A stretch of 64,000 nucleotides of DNA, taken from the NCBI RefSeq assembly GCF_000182925.2, contig NC_026504.1, positions 4,526,001 to 4,590,000 of the forward strand. Reading direction: 5' to 3'. The stretch is from Neurospora crassa OR74A (Eukaryota; Ascomycota; Sordariomycetes; Sordariales; Sordariaceae). A program made the position numbers and the translations under genes. Shown piece by piece: positions 1 through 14,528 of this stretch. How positions within the stretch are numbered: position 1 is the first letter of the stretch; each line of letters opens with the position of its first letter. The notes beneath the pieces were generated by a model. It did no database searches. It was given only the letters and a program-made list of their open reading frames with translations, and was not told where the DNA came from.

Positions 1-603
1 AAAACCCACGACCGAACCCGCTGGTTGGGGTCGCTGGAGCTAGCCTGTTTCGAGCTGTACCTGGACGGCCCTGACGTCGTTTGTCAGTACGTACCGGCGT
101 CGCATCAAAATTCCAGGGTGCCTTGGATCCAATTCTTCACAGTTGGTCTTGTTGTCGTTGCGATGGAGAGAAGAGAAGGAAGTCCAATGTTGAGCCTGAC
201 AGTCAATTAGATCATGCCAGGCTCAACGGGAACCACTGACCTTTTTTTTCAGAGCCTCTGGCTTCGCCGAGCCAAGCCCAAGGGCAGCTTTGCTATTGCC
301 AGCTTCCCTTCCCCTTTCGACATTGCCCAGGGCAGCTTGCCCGCCTCAGCCCAGCCTTTCAAGCGAGGGGCCTGAGGGGCCTGAGGGGCTTGAGGGGTTC
401 CCCATTCTCCATTCGAGCCAGTCAACCATTGTGCTGGGATGGGCTTGCCAAGCTTGTCCATCTGGCCCTGTCATCAGGTGTCTCGCCGTGCCTCCTGAGG
501 CAAGGGGGGCGAATTCCCATCCCCGCGCTTGACTCCATCATGGCGGACTGTCCGACGGCGGTTCGGTGCAGGTATTTGTACGTGTGCCAGTTTTCCGGGA
601 GAC

Positions 604-650
604 GAGAGAGAGAGAGACACACACACACACCACAGAGAGAGCGAGAGAGA
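604..650. repeat. GA/CA dinucleotide microsatellite
   Basis: Mixed runs of GA, then CA, then GA units, read directly in the sequence. Confidence 0.9.
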
Positions 651-834
651 ACAAAGCACGCAACTTTCCTCTTTGGGATCAGATAGCAGCCATGCCGGTT
701 TGCGCCCTGCATGCCATATGGCAAGATAGTTTCTGTGCCTTGCGTGCCTAGCTACCGTAAGGTAGCATGGATGGGGTAGCTAGGGCATATCAGATTCAGA
801 TAGCTTCATCTGGCAGGTAGTCTCCCGTCTGAAC

Positions 835-859
835 AGCAACAACAACAACAACAACAACA
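835..859. repeat. (CAA)n microsatellite
   Basis: About eight CAA/AAC units in a row, outside any supported gene. Confidence 0.9.
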
Positions 860-1953
860 GAGACACTGGCCATGTGGGCTTGAGATGGAACAAGCTTGAT
901 CAATATAACCTCAGTCCTCCAAGTCCGCAGCCTCTTGTGACGCGCCACGCCGATGGTGAAGTAGTGTATGGCGGGGGGAGGGAGTGTGTGCTGGTCCAGT
1001 CTCCCAGTTGCCCCTGGAGCTGGATCGACAACGTCCATGAGTTGGACCGACCGTGACCTGTACACTAGACTTACACTAAGTACCTGGTGGAGAGTGAGAA
1101 AGGAGAGACGGCTTCCCGCCTACTGGCAACAGTAGAGGTAGAGGTATGCAGCCGGGGCGGACAAAGTGAGACAGCCCGATGTACCAACATTACAAGTAGT
1201 ACACAAGTCTAGTGTAGGTAGTCAACACTTAGGTTGGTCCGTCTATTCTCGCGCCGTCGAGATGCCACCCTCCACTGCCTGCCAGCCCGCCCGCCCTAGG
1301 TGTGAGGTGTCGTTGCCCCTGGTGGGCGCATCTTTGCAGCTGTTGCAGTCCCGTCCGTCAGGTGCAGCTCAGTTGCAATGGCCTTGGGTGACGCTCGTTA
1401 CAGGCGGTAGGTGTGGTGGCTCGGGTGGTTTTCAGCTGGTGCCCACGCTACAGCCCAGTGACTGTGTGTACCTACCTCTAGCGGTTGCGGGCGGTGGCCT
1501 GGGCTCAGGTCTGCCTTCCGCCATTCCACCCACTTTCTGCGACAGCCCCAGGCCACCTCAATCCGGGCAGTCTGGCTTCTGGCGGGACAAGGCGTCAAAA
1601 ACTGAATCCATCCGACTACGCTTTCTTTGCCTCGCTTCCACTTCCCACACACCCTCCTTCTCCATAATACCTTTCCACCACGTCAATCACCACCACACCG
1701 GCTCTCGATCCCATCACCCGGATCGCAACACCAACGCAAGCCGCCGCCCAAAGGCACATTTAGTTGCACGAGGCGCACCGCATTCTATTCTCTTCCACCT
1801 GTCCACTTTCTTTTGTCTAGTTCTCCCGGGAAACGGCCCCTCCTCCATCCCCCTACTGGACTGGCTGCCCTCGAGAGACGCGACACGCCCACCACTCCGC
1901 TACCCACCCACTCGTCTTGACGACCACACAATTTCCACATACACATCTCAGCA

Positions 1954-4900
1954 ATGTCTGAGGTACAGAGCAGACCCGTCGCCGCGCGCGGCAGAGGCTC
2001 CGGCCGCGGTGGCCGGGGCGGTCTTTCGACTCGGGGAGGTCGCAGCGCGACCAGGACCAACGGCGATTCCACAGAGTCGTCGTCGCTGCCATCTCTAGAG
2101 GACGAGGGCGAGATTGGCCAGCTTAGGAAGCAATATGGCAGCAAAGTTGCCATCATCAAGGAGATGTTCCCCGACTGGTCGGACGTCGATGTTCTATTTG
2201 CTCTCAACGAGACAGACGGTGACGAATCCCTCGCTGTCACCCGGATTGCTGAAGGTACGTTGTCGGACTCCCACTCCGAGCCCTCCTCTGCACCCCACCG
2301 CCACTTGCTTGCCTTAGCCAAGCTCTTCCTGTCTCAGCTCGTCGAGACGAGTGCCTGTCGTGTGTGCTGAGCCATTGGCTTCTCCGAGCTGCACGCTGCC
2401 CCGCCGTGTGTTGCACCCTGTTTGCTGCTACTGCTAGGTTACTAACATCAGCTTCTTTCTATACAGGAACCATCTCGCAATGGGGCGAGGTAACCAAGCC
2501 CAAGAAGGTGTCCAAGCCCAAGACGAAGACCGATACTTTCACATCCACTCCTGCCGATTCCTTCGCTGGATCCACGAGACCTGTTAGAGGCGGCCGCGTA
2601 GACAGCGGACGTGGACGTAGCAGGGCCACCGAGCGAGGCGGTCGGGGCGGTGGCCGCGGCAAGCCCCTCAACGCAACGATCAACGGCCACAAGAACAAGG
2701 AGAGCGAGCAGCTTTCAGTTCCTACCGAAGAGGCCAACGTATGGGGTGCTCCCAAGCCCACCGAAGAGGCGAGTGGATGGCCCGAGGAGAGCTCGCCTTC
2801 CGCCGAGATTCCTGCCGCCGCGCCTGCTCCCGTTGCTCCCAAGCCCGTTGAGCCAGCGCAGAAGACCTGGGCTAGCATGTTGAGACAGTCTGTGCCGAAG
2901 CCTACCCCCAAGCCGAAGGAGGTCGCTCCTCCCAAGCCTGCCGAGCCCGTTATCGAGCCTCTCCCGCCCGCCGCCGAACCTACCCCTGTTGAGCCTGAGG
3001 TCCAGGCTGAACCTGAAGCTGAGCCCGAAGTCCCACAACCCGTCGAGGAACCTACGCCCGAGCCTGCTAAGAAGGAGGCTCCTCCTCCTCCTCCCCCCGC
3101 CGTGCCCGCGCTGCCTATTGTACCTATCGAGCCTGCCCTCCCCGCCATCCCTGTTGTTCCCGAAGTCGCTTTGAAGCCGTCCAAGGATCAACTTACCGAA
3201 ACGAATCTCGAACAAGTTGCCGATGATTCCCACCCTCCAGAGACCGAGACTGCTGCGAGCGAAGCTGCCGACTCTTGGGATCCCCGGGCCCAGGGCCCCA
3301 GCGCTACTGCGACCCCCAACTCCGCGTCTCAGCAGCAACATCAGACCTCCCGCGCCCCTGGCAGTGGCTTTGCTACGACTGCTTCCAAGGCCACTGATCG
3401 CACATCTACTCGTACCCCTACCTATGCTCGCCGAATCCTTGACCAGCAGGAGCCTGTCCGCATGCCTGGTAACCGTGACCAGGTTGACCGTGCCGCCGTT
3501 CAGTTCGGCGCTTTCAGCTTGAACGAGGAGGATGACATTGATGGTGACCGTGAGGAGCCCGAGACTCGTCCTCAGCCTCCTCAGGACTCTCCTGTTACCC
3601 AGCCTCGCGCTTCTCTTCCTCCTGCGCAGCCTGCCCCGGTTCCTGAGACCTTCGCTGCCCAGAAGCCTGCGGCCTCGCTCCCCCCTACGGGCCCTGCCGG
3701 TATGACCTTTTCCTCATTAGCCAATGCCTCAAATTTGCGACTAATTCCATCTTTAGCCACTACCGCTACCGCACCCCCTACGGCCCCGACCCAGCCTGCT
3801 GCCGCCGCGGCCGCTTCTCAGGGTGCGTACTACCTCCCGATCTCGTCACTTGTAGATGATTCACTAAAGACCCCGGCTGAAGCAGCTACGCAACCCCCTA
3901 CTGCGCCAAGCACTCAGCAGTTCGGCCGCTTCGGCCAGCCTGCGCCCCAAGAGCCCGCTCCTTTTGGCGCTTCCAAGCCTTTCGATGCTTTCGGCCAACA
4001 GCCTGGTGCTGTGGCTGCTCAAACCCAGTACGAGACTGGCTTCCCCGTTCAGGGCCAAGTAGCGCAAACCCAGAACCAGCAGCAGCCCGTCGGCGCATTC
4101 AGCTCGGCTCCCAGTGATTACTCTCAGTACTACACCGCTGATCAGAGCCGCTACAACTACTACGGCCAAAACAACTTTGGCCAGCAACAGGGCGCTCAAG
4201 GACAGCAAGACGGTCTGTCTCAGCCCCAGCGCGGCTTTGGATATAACGCGCCCCAGGCCGATAACCTTAGCCAGTATCCTCAGAGCGGCGCTCAGCATAC
4301 TCAGAATCGCTTCGGTTCTGGCTCTGATATGGCCGGTACTCCTACCCCTAACCAGGCTGGCACCCAGGCCCAGACTGCTCAGACCACCCAGGCCCAGACT
4401 CACGGCCAGCAACAGCCGCATGATCAGTATGGCCCCTATGGCAGCCATCCTTACTACTCTAACCCTTACTACTCTGCGTACATGAACTACAACGGGTACA
4501 ACCAGGGCGCTTACGGCGCTCCTTATGGAAAGGGCGGGCTTGGTTACCAGCCCAACCAGTATGGCATGTCTCCCCAGGCCCCTCATGGATACGCTTCCTC
4601 CCCTGCCGGTTTTGGACAGTCCACTCTCCACCGTGAGACTGGCGTTGGAGCCGGTGGTCTGAACGACTATGGTCGCACCGCTTCCGGCCAGTCTGCTCAG
4701 CAGCAAGGTCTCGGTGGCAGCGGCTTCGGTGGAATGCACGATGCTTTTGGTCGTGGTGGCTCCAGCTACCAGTCCCAGGCCGGCCAGTCCTTCAATGCTC
4801 CTGGAACTCAGCCAGGTGCCGGTCCTTCGGCCTCTGATGACCTGAAGCCTTTCGGCGACTCCAAGGCTGCTTCCGGACCTAGCCCTGCCCTTGGCGGTGC

Positions 4901-5180
4901 CGCTCGTCCTGGCTCTGCTACCAACAATGCTCCCTCTCAGAGCGGCCTCCCCCCTCCGCAGTCGAACCAACAGAGCGGTCTCGGTGGTATGGGATCTTAC
5001 GGCTACCCCAACCATCTCCAGGGACATGGTCTCCATAACCAGACCGGTTCTGGTTACGGCATGGGCGCCACCGGCACCCAGGGTCACCAGAACACCTACG
5101 GTGGTTATGGCGGACAAGGTTTCGGCGGGGGCTACTATGGCAACCCTCCACGTGGCGGCTGGGGTAACAACTACCACTAG
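1954..5180 (+). CDS. def1: DEF1-like RNA polymerase II degradation factor (CUE domain, Q-rich tail)
   Basis: Two clear exons: 1954-2254 and 2467-5180 (1004 aa), joined by a GTACGT...ATACAG intron at phase 1 (2255-2466). RGG-type Arg/Gly repeats occupy residues 10-35. A CUE ubiquitin-binding fold lies at about 60-101 (MFPDW, then a leucine/alanine helix). It is followed by a Pro/Glu-rich middle and a long Gln/Gly/Tyr/Asn-rich low-complexity tail, the layout of yeast Def1, which promotes ubiquitylation and destruction of stalled RNA polymerase II. Two stretches with donor, branch-like and acceptor signals and lengths divisible by three (3700-3756 and 3823-3885) may be further introns; removing both would give 964 aa. 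The tail is prion-like in composition. The family call rests on domain order and composition, because the tail itself is not alignable by eye. Confidence 0.8.
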
Positions 5181-6976
5181 CGGAGGAAACCCAGACCAGA
5201 CATTGTGGGTCACTAGGGCCGCGCAGGATCAGAGCAGGATGTGGCAGGACAAGAAGAAGCCTCGCGCGTTTCTGCACACATAAGCAAATATCGTTTAGCG
5301 TTATTGATGGGATTCACCCCTCTCTCTCCGAGACTCATACTATCATCTCTGTGTACGATTTTTAACTACAACCGCAAAGGGACATGGCGTATTGACGAAA
5401 CTCTATTTTGGCTGATGGTGGGATGGATTGTCTCTTCATAAATTGCTTCGTCTTGTTTGTTGTGTGGGTTTTTCTCGGTTATGCAGTTTTCTTATTCTTT
5501 TCCTTTTTTTCTCAAGAGAAACTCATGTTTTTTTTTAACTCTCTCCAAGTCATTGCGTGGGATCCAAAGGGCATGTCATGAGATTGGTGGGCATCATGAA
5601 AAACTCTACGTTGGTTTTTGCTAAAAGACAGCATCAACAAACTTTACTGGTTCTCTGTTCTGTGTCTTTTTTTCCCCTCTTCTCCAAAACAGAGGCTTTT
5701 GTTTATGGGTCCAATGATCAAATTATGAGAATTTGTGAAATGGGATAACGGGGGAAGGGGAAAAAGGGGGGGGATAAAGGATGAAAAAGCGGGCGGCTCG
5801 GCTCAAAGCAAAAAGGAACAGGAAATGAACAACATGGAAAAATGCATGATCATTGTCACCATCGGATTCTCTCGTGTGTGTTCTTGCTGCAAGCAAAGAG
5901 GGAAGGAGTGAATCGATAAGAAATGAATTCAAAGAGATGATGATATAAGTTGATGATAGCGAGACTGTGTCAGTGTCCATGAACGCCCGGCTTTTGCATC
6001 TCCTGCTCAGTTAGTACCCTCCCCCAAAATGGCACATCCTGTAATTGAAGTGATGCATATGCTCACTACCGCCCCTCCTCCTCCGCCTGTCCATAATATC
6101 GAACCCGAGTTTCCATGTAAGTAAATACTTGACCCATGACACCGAATTCGAACTTGTAAGCCAGCAAACACTCCGGATTGCGGACTCCGGAACTCGGAGA
6201 AAGCTATGTGACCTGGACCGTCGAAAGCCGGCGATCCACACCTCCGATGGACCCCCGCCCGGAACCGTGACCCCCATTTTTTTTTTTCGTTTTACTGTAC
6301 CCCACCGTTCATCTGATCTCAATCGATCCCCCACCTTAACCAAGTCACAACCACCACCCACCACCACCCAAGACCATCTGCGGACAAGATATGATCAATG
6401 ACCACATGGTTCAGCCTAGCCGGTGGCTTCGGAACGTGAAGAAAAATGGAAGATGGAACATGAAAAAGTGAAAGTGAAGGAGAAGAAGGGAAAAAGAATC
6501 GGGAATCAAGCGGAAAGCCCCCCTGTATGGATCCGTACTATATAATGACTTCAGGCCACAAGTCCACCTGTCAACTTTTGACATGTACTGGTACCTGCTT
6601 TTGGAGTGGATCACTTTGGGCTATTCATACCGATGCGAAAGTTCATGAACAGTAGAATCTGAAAACACTTTGGGCGGCAGTAACCTAACTCATAGGAGGC
6701 ATTGAACTGTGATCTGTTGAGAATGAGGCAGGATACGGGACAGAAGATGCGATAGGTGCTTGGAATTAGGGATGTCAAGGACTCAAAAGCATGACGTTGT
6801 GTCAACATCTAGGCTTGCGTCTCTTGTTCAATCACAAAGTTTGCTTTTATTCAAGCTAAAACGAGATCATCATATCATGTTCATCCAATCAGTCATCTCT
6901 CTCTCTCTCCCTCTTGATTTTATATAAAGCCGGCCCTCTTCAAAACTCATAGCCGCGGCAACGCCCCCCTTGACCT
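5181..6976. other. Intergenic between convergent def1 and pgi
   Basis: No supported gene. The sequence is T-rich just after the def1 stop, consistent with a 3' UTR, with several homopolymer runs. The two flanking genes point toward each other, so most of this should be 3' UTR and terminators. Confidence 0.5.
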
Positions 6977-8729
<1,753 letters not shown>

Positions 8730-10033
8730 GGTGGTGGTGGTGGTGTTGTTGTGTGTGATTCGATCGACTGCGAATAGCTTTCTAGGGTCTATGACGTCGA
8801 TGAGGATTAGAGATTACTGCTGTCGCTAGAGTTGAGACGGACAGGATGAAGGGAGGGAGGACGAAGAGCAATATGGGAAGAAAGGAGGAAAAGCACCTGA
8901 TGATGGATGGGTTCGTCTAGTAATATACTTGTATCATGCAAGCCTGCTTCGCTTCCTTGAGCCGGAGAGCTGCTGATGGGGAGACGACGGTGGGCATGGT
9001 GGGGTTGATAAGGTGAGCTCGCGGTGCAAATGCGGGGCAATTGCGTAACCTGAATGTATAGCTTGGTACATGCACTGTACATCCGAGTGCCTGGCTAACG
9101 TACGGCAATGTTAGCCGGTCCGATACTTACCTTACATAGAGGTATGTAACAACATGATCGCCAACTTCAATCAACAACTACCATCAATAGTGTCCGCTTT
9201 CGCTATTTGTGAGCACTATGTATATGAAGTGATGTTCTGATATACCAGTCCCAGTGTCTTTGGTCTTGAGCGGGACACAATCGGTGAAACTTGGTCGCAT
9301 ATGATGTGAGACAGAGAGACCAGAAGTGAACAGGGGTTGGAAATGGCGGTAACTTTTTCGCAGTTCATCACATCTTCCAGTCTGGTAGCCCCGAGGTCAC
9401 TCGCTCCCCGTTGATCGCCGGGATTCACGGGAGCTCAGAATGGCCATGCTTCTATACCGTTCCCAAGAGCCGTTCGTTACTAATCCGTTTTCTCCCCTGA
9501 TCCATCTGCTTGCAAATGCTGCCAAAAGTTCCTCTGAAACAAAGCAAGAAAGATCCATACCTACAGCCTCTGATTGATCATAAGACCTGAGCAGCTTTGG
9601 GCTTAAGGACCTTGCACGACTACATTTATGTGACATTCCGGGTTGCTCGGCTGCCTAACCCTTTTCCACCTCATCTTGAGTTTGGTTTCCAAGCAAACGT
9701 CGGGCTGTGCCCCGTGTTTTGTAAAAAAAAAAATACTTGACATTGCTTATAAGTTTAACAATGAAACAAATCACTGCCCAACTCCTATGTGAAAATGTAC
9801 CTAGGTAGCTCAAGTCACAAATATGGATAGACTAAACACAAGATAAAGAAAAAAAGACTTTGAAAGCCCATTGTCCAGCGACTGAGCACTTGGCTGTCAC
9901 CTCTACGCTCAGTCTTACCCACCAATGGGTCAATCACAGCCGCGACACAACCGCTTAACTGAACCTGCCTCTATGCTGCATTTGCTATATTCCCGTTGCC
10001 CAAGCCAAAGTTTCTACCTCTCTTTTACTTTGT
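8730..10033. other. Upstream region of pgi and 3' region of the Sch9-like kinase
   Basis: Both neighbours are on the minus strand, so this holds the pgi promoter and leader (about 8730-9200) and the kinase 3' UTR (from about 10033 leftward). Short open frames have no protein-like composition. A poly-A run is at 9722-9732. Confidence 0.5.
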
Positions 10034-12177
10034 CTATCTCCTGCTGCTGTTGTCTTGAAGACTGCTCGCGAATGATGGGTCCTTAACACTGCCACCCGCA
10101 TCCCCGAGACCAGCAATAGGACGGTTGTAACTGAAGCCCGTGAACTGGTTCTGCATCGTCTCTGACAGAATCGGTCCTTCCACGTAAGAATCCTGAGGAA
10201 GTTCCGATGTGAACTCAGGGTCGAAGTTGGCGGTGTCGAGCGCGTCAACCTATAGTCACCGTAGTTAGCACATTGAGCTTGTTCAACCGGTGAGTAGGCA
10301 GCGCTCTTGATACTTACCACATTGGGCTTGAACGCAGGCTCGTACTTGCGCTGCAACAACTTGCGCCAATCTATGGCGTGGAAGAAGGGGTGCGCCTTGA
10401 TCTCGGCCGCCCCGTTGGCACCGAGACGTTGTTGCGGGTCGCGGTTGAGCAGCTTGGTCAAGAGGTCCTTGGCAGCTGGGGGTACAACCTCGGGTCCGGG
10501 GAAGTGCAGCGGTTCGCTGAGGATCTTGCGGTACATCTCGTTGGTGTTCTCATCGTAGAAAGGCGGGAGACCCGTCAACATCTCGTACAAAAGCACACCC
10601 AATGTCCACCAATCGACAGTCTTGTTGTAACCATTACCCATCAGCAATTCGGGCGCCAAATACTCAGGGGTGCCGCAAAATGTGTTGGTGCGGTCCTCAT
10701 CCTTCATGTCCAGCTTGCAGAGACCGAAATCGCAGAGAGCGATGTGACCTTGGTAGTCGAGAAGAATGTTTTCCGGCTTGAGATCACGGTAAATGACGTT
10801 GAAACCGTGAAGGCATTCGAGCGCACACAGCAGTTCGGCCGTGTAGAAACGACTGCGGTTGACGTCGAATCGCTGCTCTTTCTGCAAATGATGGAACAGC
10901 TCACCACCATTGACAAAGGCGAGGACAAAGTATAGCTTCTCGGGACTCTGGAAGGTGAACTTGAGCGGCACGATAAACGGGTTGTTGATCTGGGCCAGAA
11001 CGGATCGCTCAGCGAGCGTGTGGGCGACTTCGGAACGCGAGATGATGTGCGCCTTGCGAATCGTCTTGAGAGCGTAAATACGGTTCGTGTCCTTCTTGCG
11101 CACCTGCATGACCTTACCAAACGAGCCCTTGCCGACAACCTTGAGGAGCTCGAAATCCTCAATCTTGAGCTTACCGGCGCGGTTCTCCACATACTCGACG
11201 CCGATCTTGAGCTTTCCGGTACCATACTGAACGTCGACCCACTCCACACCGCTGTGTCCGAGGGCGCGCTCCTTGTTGGCAAAGTCGGCGGCGGCCTTTT
11301 CCCGGTCCTTCTTGCTGGCCTTGGGGTCATCGACGAACTGCTGCTTCTCCTCGAATCTGGGGTTAATACGGACAACACCAAGGAAGATGTCTTGGCTGCG
11401 GCCGGAGCCAGGCGCCGCGTTGGGGTTCCTGATGTAAAGATGTACGGCAAGCTCCGTAACTCGAGACACATCGAACTTGTACTGAGTGTTGGAGCCGGCC
11501 CAGAGGGGGTTTTCGGGGTTGCCTTCGACCGAGTTGACAAAAACTTGAACCTTGTCAAAATCTATGAGGGCATAGGGCATATACTTTGTGGAGATACGGC
11601 CGTGATTTGTAGGAATGGCGCCAAAGCCGCCCGAGCTCTGTGGGCGCGAAGAACCGCTCAGGAAGTTGGCTGTTCGTGACGAGTTGTTGGTGCGAATGGA
11701 GCCTGCAACGTTAAGGGCACTTCCCGTCGACATCGAGTTACCGCCATGGTTTGAGGAAAAGACATTGCGATACTGTTCGGGTAGCGAGAAGCCGGAACCC
11801 TCGTGGAGGGTGACGACGAGGATACCGGGCTTAGGAGGCTTGACGATGGGAGCTTGCGTAAGGGCTTCCGAGGCGGCTGTGAAAGGAAAAGAGGTTAATC
11901 TTGTGATGGCCGAGTGAACAAGACGGGCTGAGCGCCTACCAATGGTGTTCTCGTTCGAAGGGGTGGCTGCTCCCGAGCTGCCCGCTTGGCTCTTGTCTTC
12001 CTTATCTGTGATGGTGGAGGTAGAGGGCGAGCGGGAGAAGGGGCTTGAAAGAGGACCCAAATGGGTCTCCTTCAGCTCTGGTGTGCCAACATGTCAGATA
12101 TGGTGTTCTGCCGTGGGGAAAGGGAAAGGGAAAAGGCGCGGGTTCGCCGACATACTCTTTGTGAGTTTCCACGACAT
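10034..12177 (-). CDS. sch9: Sch9-type AGC serine/threonine kinase (C2 + kinase)
   Basis: Growth and nutrient-signalling kinase of the Sch9/S6K group. Four exons: 12177-12156, 12077-11940, 11876-10318, 10249-10034 (644 aa). The first exon is only 22 nt; it starts MSWKLTK and splices with GTATGT...CACACCAG. The 63-nt intron 11939-11877 keeps the frame open if retained, but has good signals (GTAGGC...TTTCACAG). The last intron has GTAAGT...CTATAG. A C2-like domain lies near residues 65-200 and the kinase at about 295-555: GKGSFGKV, ALKTI lysine, YRDLKPEN, DFG, activation loop TFCGTPEYLAPE with its PDK1-site Thr near 452. The C-terminal tail ends with the hydrophobic motif FTGFSY near 608-613, whose Ser is the usual TORC1-class site. 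Reading straight through the last donor would destroy this tail. Confidence 0.93.
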
Positions 12178-14528
12178 TTTGCTGTCTGGCAGAAACCTAA
12201 AAGGGGAATGGACGTAGGTAGGGTGGACCAGCCGTAGGATACGAAAGGACTGAGGTTGGACGCCAATAGGAGGTTTGACGGATAGGAGAAGATCTAGGAT
12301 AAAAGCGACGAAATACGAAGCGACGAGGCTAGGAAGAGAGTAGTAGGTATGACAGGTAGGCTGGGTGACGTGACAGCGGGCGGCTTCGATGTCGGCGTCG
12401 GCGTCGAGGTTGGTGTCGGTGTCGATACCTCCGAGGGGGTCGGTGTCAACAGAAGAAGTGGACTGTAAGGGCGAGAAGGCGCCAGGAGAAAAGGAGGCCT
12501 GGCTGTCCGGAAATCCAAGACTCTAATCGACCGAGGGCGACAGACTAGGAGGCAACTACTGTTTGGCGCAGCAGCAAGGTGGTGTGAACAAGACTCGTGT
12601 TTAGAGTTGGATGGATGGATGTTGCAAGTAAGTCGGGTCTAGGTAGAGGGGGGTTGTGTTGTAGAGGTACAACGAACAAGACGACGGGACGGAGGGAACC
12701 TCGACACAAAGCGGAAGGCGGACAGCGAGATGCCACTGCGGTGATGACGGGAGGATCGATAGAATCCCAAGGTGTCGGGCGGGAGTCGGGGGGGTGTTCG
12801 CCTGGCGGGCGGGAGTGCGTGCTGCTGCTGTCCAGGTAGGGGCCAGGTGGTGCAGTGGGTGGTGAGGTGGGCTGTGTGGGCGTGGTGCCCCTGGACGCGG
12901 TTGACAGCGGCGGGAGCGCAGCAGGATGGAAATGGAATGCCTGGTGTGTTCAGCCGGCGGGATCCTTGTTAGTGGCTGATGCGGGACCCAGAGGTGGAGG
13001 AGATAATCTGGTCCCGTCTCCTGCAGGTGGTCAGGTCGCTGGGCCTGTCTTGCCCTGCCGCGGGCCCCGCTCTCTCTCCTTTTTGGACCCATTGATTCGC
13101 GGCAGGCCTGTTAGGCCAGGGGGTCAGCTGGGGGGGGGGCTATCGCTAACAAAACCGAACATAAGCACTGCCCTGGTGGATGGAAAAGACGGGAAGTCGG
13201 GTGCTGCTGACAAGTGGAAAGTGGGGTACTAATTGCCCGCCGGGGTCCAGTTTCTGCTTGGCTGTCCGCAGTTTCGCAAGTCAGTCAAATCTCTCCCAAG
13301 ATCGAATCACCGTCACAGACACTCTGCCATTGAGACGATCACAACAAGCCGACAAGATGAGGGAATGGAGAGACCTCCAAAATCCAATATGCGCTAACAG
13401 CCCGACTTGTCAGATGCGGCCCGATGCCCAGGGAACAAACCTGACGGGTTCTGTGCTTCAGAGCCATGCCAGCCATGCGTCTTTCTGGTCGTGTTTGAGG
13501 CTGATGGAACAAGCGGCGACAAAATGCCACTAAAAACTGGACAACCTCTCTTCCACAGCACTTTGATTGTCACCACGTTGCTAATTTTGGGTTCCAATTT
13601 TCTTGGGCTCATCGGCCGCAATCACCGTTTACGACACCCGCAAGATTGCCCGACGAACTTGCAGTATAAATCTGTCGACAGGATCTCCGCTTCATCTACA
13701 TACACGCAGACACACGCTGTAGCAAGGGTACAAGTCAGACCCACGAGGCCGAGTCCCTGGACACGCCCTGGGGGGCCAACCTGGAACGTCTGGTCGATCG
13801 ACACCAAGTCGACGTTTCACCTTGTTATAGCAAGCCAGAGCTATCCTGCTACAACTGATCTCGGAGACTTTCCATATCCAAAGAGGACGTGATTGATAAT
13901 GATGGGCAAGATAAAACAAGACTTGGTGGCTACGACATTGGCGGTGCCAGGGTGCGTCTAACCAAAACCTGAGACATCTCTTGCCAGCTCTTGATCGGTT
14001 TCATATGCGGACTGCGGAGAGCCACCAAAGAGGGGCAGAGGGGCAAAAAATAACGAAGAAAGATCCCCCTACCAAAACAACAGGGGAAGTTCAGGGAATT
14101 GTCAGGTTGTTCCTCGACCTCTCCATGATAGCTAGGATCTGTCACGTGGTCATCAGCCAGGAGGACCCGGCTACTTGACTAGGCTTCTAGGGTCGTTGTT
14201 GCTCGGCCATCGATGCCGAGGATTGATTCGATTTCTATCTCTTTTTCAGCCTGGAGCACCCAAAAATAACGGTTCTCGATTGAGGATGGCAATTCAAGCT
14301 GACATTGCTTTCCACTCCTCCAATTCTCCAAACCCTCGAGTTCTGAAAGACATTGCAGTACTTGGGAAAACCAAATCCCGATGATGGGTTGGTCACGAAG
14401 TCGGTGTGTTCTACCCGTACATCAAAAACACTCGTCCTTCGCAACTGTTCGTTCGCCATATACTGCCGTTGAGTTTCCATCTCAAGTCATTTGTCATCTT
14501 TGATTGCCAGCAAAATGCTTCACCCCCT
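12178..14528. other. Long upstream region of the Sch9-like kinase
   Basis: No supported gene. Near 12380-12430 there is a GTCGGC/GTCGGT hexamer-like repeat; 12780-13140 is G-rich. Because the next gene to the right is also on the minus strand, this probably combines the kinase promoter, a long 5' leader and the neighbour's 3' UTR. Confidence 0.45.

Larger units (their letters stand above)
1..1953. other. Intergenic and leader of the DEF1-like gene
   Basis: No convincing gene. Open frames here are short or of poor amino-acid composition. The stretch holds a short GGGGCCTGA-like repeat near 365-400, a GA/CA dinucleotide run (604-650) and a CAA run (835-859). A pyrimidine-rich, C-rich stretch from about 1640 to 1950 has the composition of a long fungal 5' leader running into the ATG at 1954. 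Confidence 0.6.

Noticed and set aside
1166-2098. 310-codon plus-strand frame overlapping the DEF1-like start
   Set aside because: Composition is leader-like (Pro/Ser/His-rich), and it runs into the real coding start in another frame; no domain.
3864-5213. 449-codon minus-strand frame inside the DEF1-like gene
   Set aside because: A mirror of the biased Gln/Gly/Ser codons on the plus strand; no protein features of its own.
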